DNA of 7,214 bases from positions 1-7,214 of the forward strand of contig CANGSD010000055.1 of NCBI GenBank assembly GCA_947455875.1, read 5' to 3'. Position 1 is the stretch's first letter. Each line of letters begins with the position of its first letter. Shown in pieces: positions 1-6,090 of this stretch. This DNA comes from Comamonadaceae bacterium (GTDB lineage Bacteria > Pseudomonadota > Gammaproteobacteria > Burkholderiales > Burkholderiaceae). The notes beneath the pieces were generated by a model. It was given only the letters and a program-made list of their open reading frames with translations, searched no databases and had not been told where the DNA came from. A program made the translations under genes and the position numbers.

Positions 1-1045
1 GGCAGCCCGGGCGCGATTGCACCGCCGCGAAATATGCGTTGTGCCGCGCCGTCCACAAGCGGGTGCGTTCCTCGGGCGTGGTCGCCCATTCGAAGGCATT
101 GCCGCCAAACTCGTTGGCGATCTCCTGCACCGTCTGCGCCTGCTCCTGCACGCTCGAGGGCGAGCCGTGAAACTCCATGAGCAGCATGGGCTCTTCGCGC
201 AGATTCAGTTTGCTGTGTGCATTGACCACGCGCACCGAGTTGTGATCGATCAACTCCACGCGGGCGATCGGAATGCCCATTTGAATGATCTGAATGGTGG
301 TGCGCACCGCGGCCTCGATGCTCGGAAACGAGCAGATCGCCGCCGAGATCGCCTCGGGAATCGGGTACAGGCGCAGCGTCACCTCGGTGATCACGCCCAG
401 CGTGCCCTCGCTGCCCACGAACAGGCGCGTGAGGTCATAGCCCGCCGACGATTTCTTGGCGCGCGTGCCGGTGCGTATCACCTCACCATTGGCTGTCACC
501 ACCTGCAAGGCCAGCACGTTCTCGCGCATGGTTCCATAGCGCACGGCGTTGGTGCCGCTGGCGCGCGTGGCGCTCATGCCGCCGATCGAGGCGTCTGCGC
601 CCGGATCGATGGGGAAAAACAGGCCCGTGCTCTTGATCTCTTCGTTCAACTGCTTGCGCGTCACGCCGGGCTGCACGGTCACCGTGAGGTCTTCGGGGTT
701 GACCGCCACCACCTGGTTCATGCGGGCCACATCGATGCTGATGCCGCCTTGCACCGCCAGCAGGTGACCTTCGAGCGACGAGCCCACGCCAAACGGAATC
801 ACCGGCACCGCGTACTGCGAGGCCAGAGCCACTGCGTCCGAGACGTCCTGGGTGCTTTGCGCGAACACCACGGCCGCCGGCGGCGGCGCGCTCAAAGGCG
901 ATTCGTCGCGCCCGTGCTGTTCGCGCACGGCCAGGGCCGTGGAGCACTGGGCGCCGAACCGCGCCTTCAGCGCCTCGATCAGGGCGGGTGGCACCTCGCG
1001 CGGGGTCTGGGGGGCCAGGTGGGTCAGGGTGGAGGGAGCGTTCAT
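1..1045 (-). CDS. FAD-binding D-lactate dehydrogenase (DLD/LDHD type), 3' end beyond window
   Basis: Flavoprotein of the GlcD/DLD family that oxidises a D-2-hydroxyacid, most likely D-lactate to pyruvate, passing electrons to cytochrome c or the respiratory chain. From the ATG at 1045, 348 codons are present. Family members are about 460-475 aa, so roughly the last quarter is missing. The FAD-binding domain (FAD_binding_4 type) shows PFGVGSSLEGH (residues 84-94), PIDPGADASIGGM (145-157), the RASGTNAVRYGTMREN stretch (161-176) and GYDLTRLFVGSEGTLGVIT (202-220). The C-terminal substrate/FAD-oxidase domain begins near residue 240 with VELIDH (263-268) and LWTARHNA (330-337). The SLEGH form of the glycine loop and WTARH resemble yeast DLD and vertebrate LDHD more than glycolate oxidase GlcD. 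The family match is secure; the exact substrate is inferred. It is divergent from the adenosyltransferase gene. Confidence 0.93.
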   Translation of the reverse strand, partial: MNAPSTLTHLAPQTPREVPPALIEALKARFGAQCSTALAVREQHGRDESPLSAPPPAAVVFAQSTQDVSDAVALASQYAVPVIPFGVGSSLEGHLLAVQGGISIDVARMNQVVAVNPEDLTVTVQPGVTRKQLNEEIKSTGLFFPIDPGADASIGGMSATRASGTNAVRYGTMRENVLALQVVTANGEVIRTGTRAKKSSAGYDLTRLFVGSEGTLGVITEVTLRLYPIPEAISAAICSFPSIEAAVRTTIQIIQMGIPIARVELIDHNSVRVVNAHSKLNLREEPMLLMEFHGSPSSVQEQAQTVQEIANEFGGNAFEWATTPEERTRLWTARHNAYFAAVQSRPGC

Positions 1046-1159
1046 GAGGTACTTCTCGGACAACTGGCAGGCAGTGTACGCAACCGTAACAGGGTCGTCT
1101 GCGGGGGTTTTCGCGCCCGTCTTGCACAATGGCGGCTTCGCCTCGCGCAGGAAACCATC

Positions 1160-1164
1160 GGAGA
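1160..1164 (+). promoter_or_regulatory. Shine-Dalgarno site of the adenosyltransferase gene
   Basis: GGAGA lies 4 nt before the ATG at 1169. It supports that start over the far-upstream in-frame ATG at position 17, whose extension reads antisense through the dehydrogenase gene. The rest of the 123-bp divergent gap (1046-1168) shows no convincing -35/-10 pair. Confidence 0.6.
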
Positions 1165-1168
1165 CCCC

Positions 1169-1747
1169 ATGGGCAATCGCCTCACCCAGATCGCCACCCG
1201 TACCGGCGACGACGGCACCACCGGGCTGGGAGACAACACCCGCGTGCCCAAGCACCACCTGCGCGTGCAGGCCATGGGCGACGTGGACGAGCTCAACTCC
1301 CATATCGGCCTGCTGCTGTGCGAGCCCCTGCCCAAGGACGTACGCACCCTGCTGGTCGAGGTGCAGCACCAGCTGTTCAATCTGGGCGGCGAGCTGTCCA
1401 TCCCGGGCTTCGAGCTGCTGCAGCCCGACGCGGTTCTGGCCCTGGACCAGGCGCTGGAAGCCCATAACGCGGTGCTGCCCAAGCTGGAAGAGTTCATCCT
1501 GCCGGCCGGCACCCGGGCTGCTGCCCAGGCCCATATTTGCCGCACGGTCGCTCGCCGGGCCGAACGGTCGGTGGCCGCCCTGGGCGCGCAAGAGACCCTG
1601 CGCGACAGGCCCCGTCAGTACCTGAACCGCCTGTCCGACCTGATGTTCGTGTTGGCGCGGGTGCTCAACCGGATGAACGGCGGTGACGACGTCTACTGGA
1701 AAAGCCGGCGCCTGGCCGGCAACGCGGAGAGCACCGGCTCGGCCTGA
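1169..1747 (+). CDS. PduO-type cob(I)alamin adenosyltransferase
   Basis: Transfers the 5'-deoxyadenosyl group of ATP to cob(I)alamin to form adenosylcobalamin, the cofactor of enzymes such as methylmalonyl-CoA mutase. The 192-aa product is the usual size for the PduO family (about 190). Landmarks in order are the ATP-binding TRTGDDGTTGLGD near the N-terminus (10-22), VDELNSHIG (39-47), LFNLGGEL (69-76), the arginine-rich helix CRTVARRAERSV (124-135) and YLNRLSDLMFVLARVLN (151-167). The arginines, Asn153 and Asp157 correspond to the family's conserved active-site positions. The start at 1169 is chosen because of its ribosome binding site, the correct family length and the N-terminal TRTGDDG motif about ten residues in. 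The last ~12 residues (Gly/Ala/Ser-rich) are probably disordered. It converges on the next gene with a 16-bp gap. The family call is secure; no B12 enzyme is visible nearby. Confidence 0.94.
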   Translation: MGNRLTQIATRTGDDGTTGLGDNTRVPKHHLRVQAMGDVDELNSHIGLLLCEPLPKDVRTLLVEVQHQLFNLGGELSIPGFELLQPDAVLALDQALEAHNAVLPKLEEFILPAGTRAAAQAHICRTVARRAERSVAALGAQETLRDRPRQYLNRLSDLMFVLARVLNRMNGGDDVYWKSRRLAGNAESTGSA

Positions 1748-1763
1748 GTCGGGCGGCTGCGGG

Positions 1764-1946
1764 TCAGCGGGGCGGGGTGCCGGAGGGCGCGGGCCCCTGG
1801 CGGCGGCAGGCGTCGCTGCAGTACTTCACTTCATCCCAGGTGCGTTCCCAGCGCTTGCGCCAGGTCATGGGCCTGCCGCAGGCCACGCAGGGCTTGCTGG
1901 GCAGGTGCTGCTTATTGCCTTTGAAGCCGCGCGCGGGTGAGGTCAT
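1764..1946 (-). CDS. DUF2256 family small zinc-ribbon-like protein
   Basis: A 60-aa basic protein with the DUF2256 signature: HLPSKPCVACGRPMTWRKRW, then WDEVKYCSDACR. Four cysteines in a CxxC (20, 23) and CxxxC (43, 47) arrangement very likely bind one zinc ion. The cationic, tryptophan-rich WRKRWERTW loop between them is typical of the family. The family has no firmly established function; in many proteobacteria it is found near photolyase/cryptochrome genes, which are not present in this window. The C-terminal ten residues (Gly/Pro/Ser-rich) look disordered. There is no good Shine-Dalgarno site before the ATG, and a -10-like element lies immediately upstream. Confidence 0.88.
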   Translation of the reverse strand: MTSPARGFKGNKQHLPSKPCVACGRPMTWRKRWERTWDEVKYCSDACRRQGPAPSGTPPR

Positions 1947-1952
1947 CCGGCG

Positions 1953-1958
1953 ACTATA
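1953..1958 (-). promoter_or_regulatory. Possible -10 element of the DUF2256 gene
   Basis: On the minus strand this reads TATAGT, five of six matches to the sigma-70 consensus, with its 3' end 7 nt before the ATG at 1946. If used, transcription would begin at or next to the start codon, giving a leaderless or near-leaderless mRNA. No -35 hexamer is visible at 16-18 bp, so this is only a candidate. Confidence 0.25.
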
Positions 1959-2071
1959 GCGAGCGACGGGGGTGCGGATGCTGCCGGCTGCAGGTCGCCG
2001 CGGCTGTCTCGCCTGGTATGTGAACTTCGCAGCGCGGGGGCAACTGAGGCCACGAATTGGAGGCTAAGCTG

Positions 2072-2100
2072 TTGTTTTTATTAATATTTCGCCATAAAAT
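2072..2100 (+). promoter_or_regulatory. Candidate sigma-70 promoter of the nucleotidyltransferase gene
   Basis: A -35-like TTGTTT (2072-2077) and a -10-like TAAAAT (2095-2100) are separated by exactly 17 bp of AT-rich spacer. A start near 2107 would leave a leader of about 29 nt before the ATG at 2136, with a purine-rich AAAAGAG (2123-2129) as ribosome binding site. The AT-rich island (about 2060-2125) stands out against the GC-rich surroundings. Confidence 0.55.
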
Positions 2101-2107
2101 CGATTTT
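2096..2107. repeat. 12-bp perfect palindrome overlapping the promoter (candidate operator)
   Basis: AAAATCGATTTT is a perfect palindrome that covers most of the predicted -10 box and reaches the predicted transcription start. A dimeric repressor bound here would block RNA polymerase. Its role is inferred from position and symmetry only. Confidence 0.45.
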
Positions 2108-2118
2108 TAGATAAAAAT
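2103..2118. repeat. Short inverted repeat in the leader of the nucleotidyltransferase gene
   Basis: ATTTTT and AAAAAT flank a 4-nt AGAT loop. It overlaps the right half of the preceding palindrome, so the two symmetries are alternative readings of one AT-rich site. As an RNA hairpin it would be weak because it has only A-U pairs; a second protein-binding half-site is more plausible. Confidence 0.3.
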
Positions 2119-2135
2119 ACCGAAAAGAGCCCGTC

Positions 2136-3074
2136 ATGCTTGAGCGCCCGGCTGACGCCATGCGTCAGTACATCGATGCCGTCGCTGCCTTCGAAGCTTG
2201 GGAGGAGGCGCTCAAGGAAGCCGAGCAGGTCCGTGGCGGCATGTACTGGCACAAGGGGTCGGGTGCCGGTTATCTGGTTCGCACCAGCCCCGCAGGAAGC
2301 GAAAAGAGCATGGGTCCTCGCTCGGCACAAACCGAGGCTCTGTACGAGGCCTTCCAGCATCGCAAGCAGCAGGCGCAGGCGCGGCTTGCCGGCCTCAAAG
2401 AGGCCCTCGCCAAGCACAAGCGCATGAACCGCGCGCTGCGGGTGGGTCGTGTGGCGCCCCTCATCGTCCGGATTCTGCGGCGCCTGTCCGAGGCCCGGCT
2501 GGGGGAGCACTTTCGCGTCGTCGGCACGCATGCCCTGTACGCCTACGAGTCCGCCGCAGGCGTGGCCTTTGACAATGAAGCGGTCGCCACCCGAGACATC
2601 GACTTGCTCTGGGACGTGCGTCGTCGCATGGCGTTCGCGACCGCCTTGAGCCGCGTGGACAGCTCCATGCTCGGCGTGCTGCGCAAGGTCGACGCCACCT
2701 TCAAGGTGCGCAACGCCCAGAAGTACACGGCGGTGAACCAGGACGGCTTTGAGGTCGACATCATTCGTCGCATGAAGCATGCGCAGGATCCGCATCCGCT
2801 TCGCATGAGCGACGACGAGGACGACTTCTGGGCTGCGCAAGCGCCACGCGCCCAAGAACTGCTCGACGCGCCCGGCTTCTCCGCCGTCATCGTGGCCACC
2901 GACGGCGACATGGCGCGCATGAACACACTGGACCCTAGCGCCTTGGCTCGCTTCAAGCGATGGATGAGCGGTTTGCCGGATCGCGATCCGCTCAAGCGCC
3001 GACGCGACGCCTTGCAAGCCCAGTTGGTCGAGAACGTCGTGCGAGACTACCTGCCGCACCTCACGCGCTCATGA
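2136..3074 (+). CDS. GSU2403-type nucleotidyltransferase-fold protein
   Basis: A 312-aa protein of the GSU2403-like family (NTP_transf_8 type), a divergent branch of the polymerase-beta nucleotidyltransferase superfamily. The N-terminal ~100 residues are helical and basic, with a YWHKGSGAGYLVRTSP segment (37-52) typical of the family. The nucleotidyltransferase core follows: VVGTHALYAYESAAG (128-142, the G-S/T helix motif), then ATRDIDLLWD (151-160) supplying Asp154 and Asp156, and FEVDII (205-210) supplying Asp208 as third metal ligand. The catalytic triad therefore looks intact. The C-terminal DPSALARFKRWMSGLPDRDPLKRRRDALQ region resembles the family's end helix. Members are presumed to transfer NMP to an unknown acceptor; some authors link such orphan transferases to toxin-antitoxin or defence roles, but nothing here proves that, and no HEPN, toxin or antitoxin partner is adjacent. 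An ATG at 2160 is an alternative start. It converges on the transporter gene with a 25-bp gap. Confidence 0.85.
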   Translation: MLERPADAMRQYIDAVAAFEAWEEALKEAEQVRGGMYWHKGSGAGYLVRTSPAGSEKSMGPRSAQTEALYEAFQHRKQQAQARLAGLKEALAKHKRMNRALRVGRVAPLIVRILRRLSEARLGEHFRVVGTHALYAYESAAGVAFDNEAVATRDIDLLWDVRRRMAFATALSRVDSSMLGVLRKVDATFKVRNAQKYTAVNQDGFEVDIIRRMKHAQDPHPLRMSDDEDDFWAAQAPRAQELLDAPGFSAVIVATDGDMARMNTLDPSALARFKRWMSGLPDRDPLKRRRDALQAQLVENVVRDYLPHLTRS

Positions 3075-3099
3075 GTCCGTCGGACGTGCCCGCGTCCAC

Positions 3100-4002
3100 T
3101 CACCTCGCCGGCTTGCGATTCACCAGAACAATGCCCGCGGCCACGCCGGCCAGGGCCAGCACCAGCTGCAGCGTCAGCGGTTCGTTGAGCAGCATCACCC
3201 CGAACACCAGCGCGAACACCGGCGTGAGGAAGGTGAAGGACGACAGCTGCGTCGCCGGGTAGACCCGTAGCAGCCCCATCCACACCAGGTAGCTGGCGAA
3301 CGCGCCCACCACGGTCTGCAATGCGATCGAACCCCAGGCCAGCGTCGAATACGACAGCGACCAGGACTCCCCCAGCGCCAGCGACAGGCAGGGCGCGACC
3401 GCGGCGGTCACCGCCACCTGATAGAACAGGGTCTTCTCCGCGCTCGCGGTGGCCAGTCGGCTGCTGCGGATTACCAGCGTGGTCAAGCCCCACAGCACGC
3501 CCGCCATCAGCGCCAAGGCATCCCCGCGCAGCTGCCGAGGCCCTGCGGGCTGTCCCCAGAAGCCTTCGCTAAAGGCCAGCGCCACCGCCGCAAACGCGAT
3601 CACCAGCCCCACCCACTGCACGCCCCGCAAGCGTTCGGTGGGCACCAGGCGCGGCAGCAGCAAGGCCACCACAAAGGGCGAGGAATAGAGAAACACCGTG
3701 AGCCGTGACGCCGTCGTGTCCTGCAGGCCCAAGTAGATGCAGCTGAACTCGCCCGCGAACAACAGGCCGGCCAGCAGCCCCGCGCGCAGCGTGCCATCGC
3801 GCGCGAACAGCGGTACCCCGCGCAGCACGCACCAGCCGCCGAGCAACAGCGTCGCCGCCGCGAAGCGCATCGACGCCTGCCACATCGGCGGCACCTCGCC
3901 CACGATGGACTTGATCAGGATCTGCTGGAAACCCCAGAACAGGCAACAGGCCACGACCACCAGGGCGCCGACGCGGTCGATGTGGTCCTTGCGCTGGGTC
4001 AT
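3100..4002 (-). CDS. DMT superfamily transporter (two EamA domains)
   Basis: A 300-aa inner-membrane protein of the drug/metabolite transporter superfamily, about ten transmembrane helices in two EamA repeats. Repeat 1 (about 13-143) starts with GALVVVACCLFWGFQQILIK and contains the SRLTVFLYSSPFVVALLLP helix; repeat 2 (about 161-295) starts with DALALMAGVLWGLTTLVIRS and ends with the signature LTPVFALVFGVMLLNEPLT followed by a small-residue helix to IVLVNRK. Length and layout are normal for the family. Members export amino acids, metabolites or drugs; the substrate cannot be read from sequence. There is no clear ribosome binding site before the ATG at 4002 (the leader is C-rich). It is divergent from a TetR-family gene 109 bp away, which suggests that the regulator controls this exporter. 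Confidence 0.93.
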   Translation of the reverse strand: MTQRKDHIDRVGALVVVACCLFWGFQQILIKSIVGEVPPMWQASMRFAAATLLLGGWCVLRGVPLFARDGTLRAGLLAGLLFAGEFSCIYLGLQDTTASRLTVFLYSSPFVVALLLPRLVPTERLRGVQWVGLVIAFAAVALAFSEGFWGQPAGPRQLRGDALALMAGVLWGLTTLVIRSSRLATASAEKTLFYQVAVTAAVAPCLSLALGESWSLSYSTLAWGSIALQTVVGAFASYLVWMGLLRVYPATQLSSFTFLTPVFALVFGVMLLNEPLTLQLVLALAGVAAGIVLVNRKPAR

Positions 4003-4006
4003 GGGG

Positions 4007-4052
4007 GCTTGGGTAAGGGGGGCGGGTCAAGAACTGTGGAGTATGCCCAAGC
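4007..4052. repeat. Spaced inverted repeat in the transporter/regulator gap
   Basis: GCTTGGGTA (4007-4015) and TGCCCAAGC (4044-4052) form 9-nt inverted arms with one mismatch, 28 bp apart. The inner edge of the right arm runs into a GCGGCCGC palindrome (4051-4058). Position between divergent genes makes them candidate half-sites for the TetR-family protein, but the spacing is wider than a usual TetR operator. Confidence 0.25.
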
Positions 4053-4098
4053 GGCCGCCCGGAAAGTCCGAGTAAAGGCAGCGCTTACCCCCCGCGCC

Positions 4099-4104
4099 TA
4101 AAAT
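4099..4104 (+). promoter_or_regulatory. -10 element of the TetR-family gene; probable leaderless transcript
   Basis: TAAAAT (5/6 consensus) ends 7 nt before the ATG at 4112. Transcription would then start at or within a base of the start codon. No Shine-Dalgarno sequence exists in the preceding C-rich sequence, which agrees with leaderless translation. No good -35 is seen at 17 bp. Confidence 0.45.
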
Positions 4105-4111
4105 TTGTGCG

Positions 4112-4735
4112 ATGAACTCCCGCGACCCCGTCAGCGCCAAGCCCTCCTTCAAGGAGCAGATGCTGGCTGCTCGCGAGGAAGCCATCATCCAGACCGTCAA
4201 CCGCTTGCTGGCCGAAAAAGGCTTTGACGCCATGACGGTCGACGAAGTCGCCGCCGACGTCGGCATCGCCAAGGCCAGCCTCTACAAGCATTTCCCCAGC
4301 AAGGAAGACCTCGCCGCCGCCGCCATGGCCCGCGCCATGGAGCGGGCCTGCGACTTCGTGGCGGCCTTGCCCGCAGACGCCGCGCCGCGGGACAAGCTCA
4401 AGTCCGTCGTCCGCTGGACGCTGGAGATGCAGCTGGCGGCCCAGATGCCGTCCCTCCCCAGTCAGAACTCCAGCCTGCGCGCGGCCCTGATGGGGAACGT
4501 GAGCTACATGGACGGCCTCATGCGCGTGAGCGACCAGCTCGGCGGCTGGATCGAGGCCGCGCAGGCGAGCGGCACCCTCAATGCGGCTTTGCCGCCGGTG
4601 GCGGTGCTCTACACCCTGTTCGCCCGCGCCTGCGACCCGGTGGTCGAATTCCTCAAGGCGGGTGGCCAGCACTCGGACGAAGAGATCATCGGCTTCGTCC
4701 TGAGCACCTGCTTTGACGGCTTGAACAGCCGCTGA
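4112..4735 (+). CDS. TetR/AcrR family transcriptional regulator
   Basis: A 207-aa DNA-binding repressor. The N-terminal TetR helix-turn-helix spans about residues 20-66: REEAIIQTVNRLLAEKGFDA followed by MTVDEVAADVGIAKASLYKH and FPSKEDL. This includes the canonical turn (DVGIAKASLYKHF) and the helix-4 start. The remaining ~140 residues are an all-helical ligand-binding and dimerisation domain, not assignable to a specific ligand. Length is typical. Its divergent orientation to the DMT transporter suggests repression of that gene and of itself, relieved by a transported compound; this is inference from arrangement. It ends 12 bp before the converging phosphoesterase stop codon. Confidence 0.93.
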   Translation: MNSRDPVSAKPSFKEQMLAAREEAIIQTVNRLLAEKGFDAMTVDEVAADVGIAKASLYKHFPSKEDLAAAAMARAMERACDFVAALPADAAPRDKLKSVVRWTLEMQLAAQMPSLPSQNSSLRAALMGNVSYMDGLMRVSDQLGGWIEAAQASGTLNAALPPVAVLYTLFARACDPVVEFLKAGGQHSDEEIIGFVLSTCFDGLNSR

Positions 4736-4747
4736 CCCCGCCGCGCC

Positions 4748-5572
4748 TCAGCGCGCAATGTGCCCCGACGCCAGATCGATCGAATAGAGATCGCTAAAGC
4801 TCGCTTGCTCGCCCTTGGCCGCATAGCCCAGCGTATTGGCCACGACGCGGCAGCCGTTCACCACATAGTCCTGCGGGCAATGCAGGTGGCCGTGCAGCCA
4901 CCACTGGGCGTGGGCCAGCAGATCATCGAGCGCATTACAAAAGCCGGCCGTGCCCGGGGTGAGGCCGTAGCGCGGATCGGCGCTGCGCAGGCTGGGCGCG
5001 AAATGCGTCACCACCACCGTGGTGCCCGCAAAGGGCGTGGCCAGCGCGTTGCGCAGCCAGGCCTGGCACTGCCGCGCCAGAACCTGCAGATCCTGGGCCA
5101 GCAGGCGTTGGCCCGCACGCAGCGTTGAGTGTTTGGACAAGTAGAAGTCGGCCGCGCGCCAGGCTTTCTCGCGCGCCTTCAGTTGCGCGGTCAGCGGGCC
5201 CTCGGTCGGCACCAGCGCCTCGAAATCGCTCCACAGCGTGGTGCCGACAAAGCGCACGCCGTCGATCACGATCACTTCGCGCTCCAGCCAGGTGATGCCC
5301 AGGCGCTCGCAGGTTTCGCGAAGCCGCGCGTGGGCCGCGTCGTACTCCAGCCCGTCGTACTCATGGTTGCCCGGCACATACAGCACCGGCGTGGGCCAAC
5401 CCTGGCGCGGCGAGAAGCGGCCCAGACCGAAATCAGCGTCGGCCAGTTGGCTGCCCGTCTGGTAGGAGCCGATGTCGCCGGCCAGCACCAGCAGATCAGC
5501 CCCGGGCGCAGGCTGGGGGCGGTAATGCGGGTGCACCTCGAGGTGCAGGTCGGACAGCAGCTGAATGTTCAC
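4748..5572 (-). CDS. Calcineurin-like metallophosphoesterase
   Basis: A 274-aa cytoplasmic phosphoesterase with every metal-binding motif of the calcineurin-like fold: SDLHLE (Asp8, His10), LAGDIG (Asp33), PGNHEY (Asn69, His70), VVTHFAP (His190) and HGHLHCPQD (His229, His231). It should bind two divalent metals and hydrolyse a phosphomonoester or phosphodiester; the substrate is unknown. The start is set at the GTG (5572) because family members begin with M-x-IQLLSDLHLE. An in-frame ATG at 5638 would add 22 residues unlike the family, and no strong ribosome binding site favours either choice. The gene converges with the TetR gene and is divergent from the repeat-containing gene. No signal peptide is visible. 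Confidence 0.92.
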   Translation of the reverse strand: MNIQLLSDLHLEVHPHYRPQPAPGADLLVLAGDIGSYQTGSQLADADFGLGRFSPRQGWPTPVLYVPGNHEYDGLEYDAAHARLRETCERLGITWLEREVIVIDGVRFVGTTLWSDFEALVPTEGPLTAQLKAREKAWRAADFYLSKHSTLRAGQRLLAQDLQVLARQCQAWLRNALATPFAGTTVVVTHFAPSLRSADPRYGLTPGTAGFCNALDDLLAHAQWWLHGHLHCPQDYVVNGCRVVANTLGYAAKGEQASFSDLYSIDLASGHIAR

Positions 5573-5620
5573 GGGAGAGATTGTCGACTGCGTTGCGCGA
5601 CAGGGCATTCCTGCCAACCC

Positions 5621-6090
5621 TGACACCGCGCATTTCATCCGGCAACGCGCGTACGGGATTGGTTACGCAGCGAGCTTCACCCACCACGCCCAGGCGTACC
5701 CTCATGTTCTCTTCAAGCTCCGCTGCCCAGTTTGCCCCTTCAAGTTCTGCTACGGCCCCCCGTGCCGCCGTGGATTCGGCCCCCGATGCGCCGTCCACGG
5801 GCCTGGGCGCGCGCACGGCCACGCCTGTGCCTGTGCAGCAGCAGGCGCGAGAGCGCAAATCGTGGTCGTCGGCCGCCGAGGCGCATTTTGCGGCGCTTCC
5901 GCGCGTGTTGTTGGAGATCATTGCCGCCGATGCAAGCGACACGCTCGAGGAGGCCCAAGCCCTCCTGGGCGCTTTGGCGCGGGTGCAGCAGGTGGATGAC
6001 AAGGTGGCACGCACCTGGGCGTTCAATCCGGTCAGCCAAAAACGGATGCAAAAGGAAAATCCGCGCCTGGGCCCGCTCGGGAAGTTGCTG
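5621..6090 (+). repeat. Tandem duplication, copy A (shared 5' module)
   Basis: Aligns without gaps to 6711-7180 at a constant offset of 1090 bp. By hand count about 34 mismatches occur in the 387 coding positions from 5704 onward, and about 24 in the 83 positions upstream. Weak similarity (TGCCA) continues to about 5612. Similarity stops abruptly at 6091. Confidence 0.9.

Noticed and set aside
17..1168. Open frame in front of the adenosyltransferase that would make a 576-aa fusion
   Set aside because: It is antisense to the dehydrogenase, whose family motifs are unmistakable on the minus strand. The translation is Arg/His/Ala-rich with no family resemblance, and the adenosyltransferase has its own ribosome binding site at 1160.
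2064..3059. 331-aa minus-strand open frame
   Set aside because: It lies opposite the nucleotidyltransferase gene, which has catalytic motifs and a promoter. The antisense product shows no motif and reflects GC-rich codon use.
3075..3097. Short GC hairpins (GTCC/GGAC and GGACG/CGTCC) between the nucleotidyltransferase and DMT genes as a bidirectional terminator
   Set aside because: The stems are only 4-5 bp, mutually exclusive and have no T tract on either side.
5573..5703. Hrp/PIP-box promoter for the effector-like gene
   Set aside because: I found no TTCG-N15/16-TTCG pair here or in 6643-6793; the single TTCGG at 6661 has no partner.
5565..5999. Cys-rich open frame (with a counterpart at 6700-7089) resembling a zinc-ribbon protein pair
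   Set aside because: It is an alternate frame of the paralogous module. Its conservation follows from the duplication, and the 5704/6794 frame has sensible composition and domain features.
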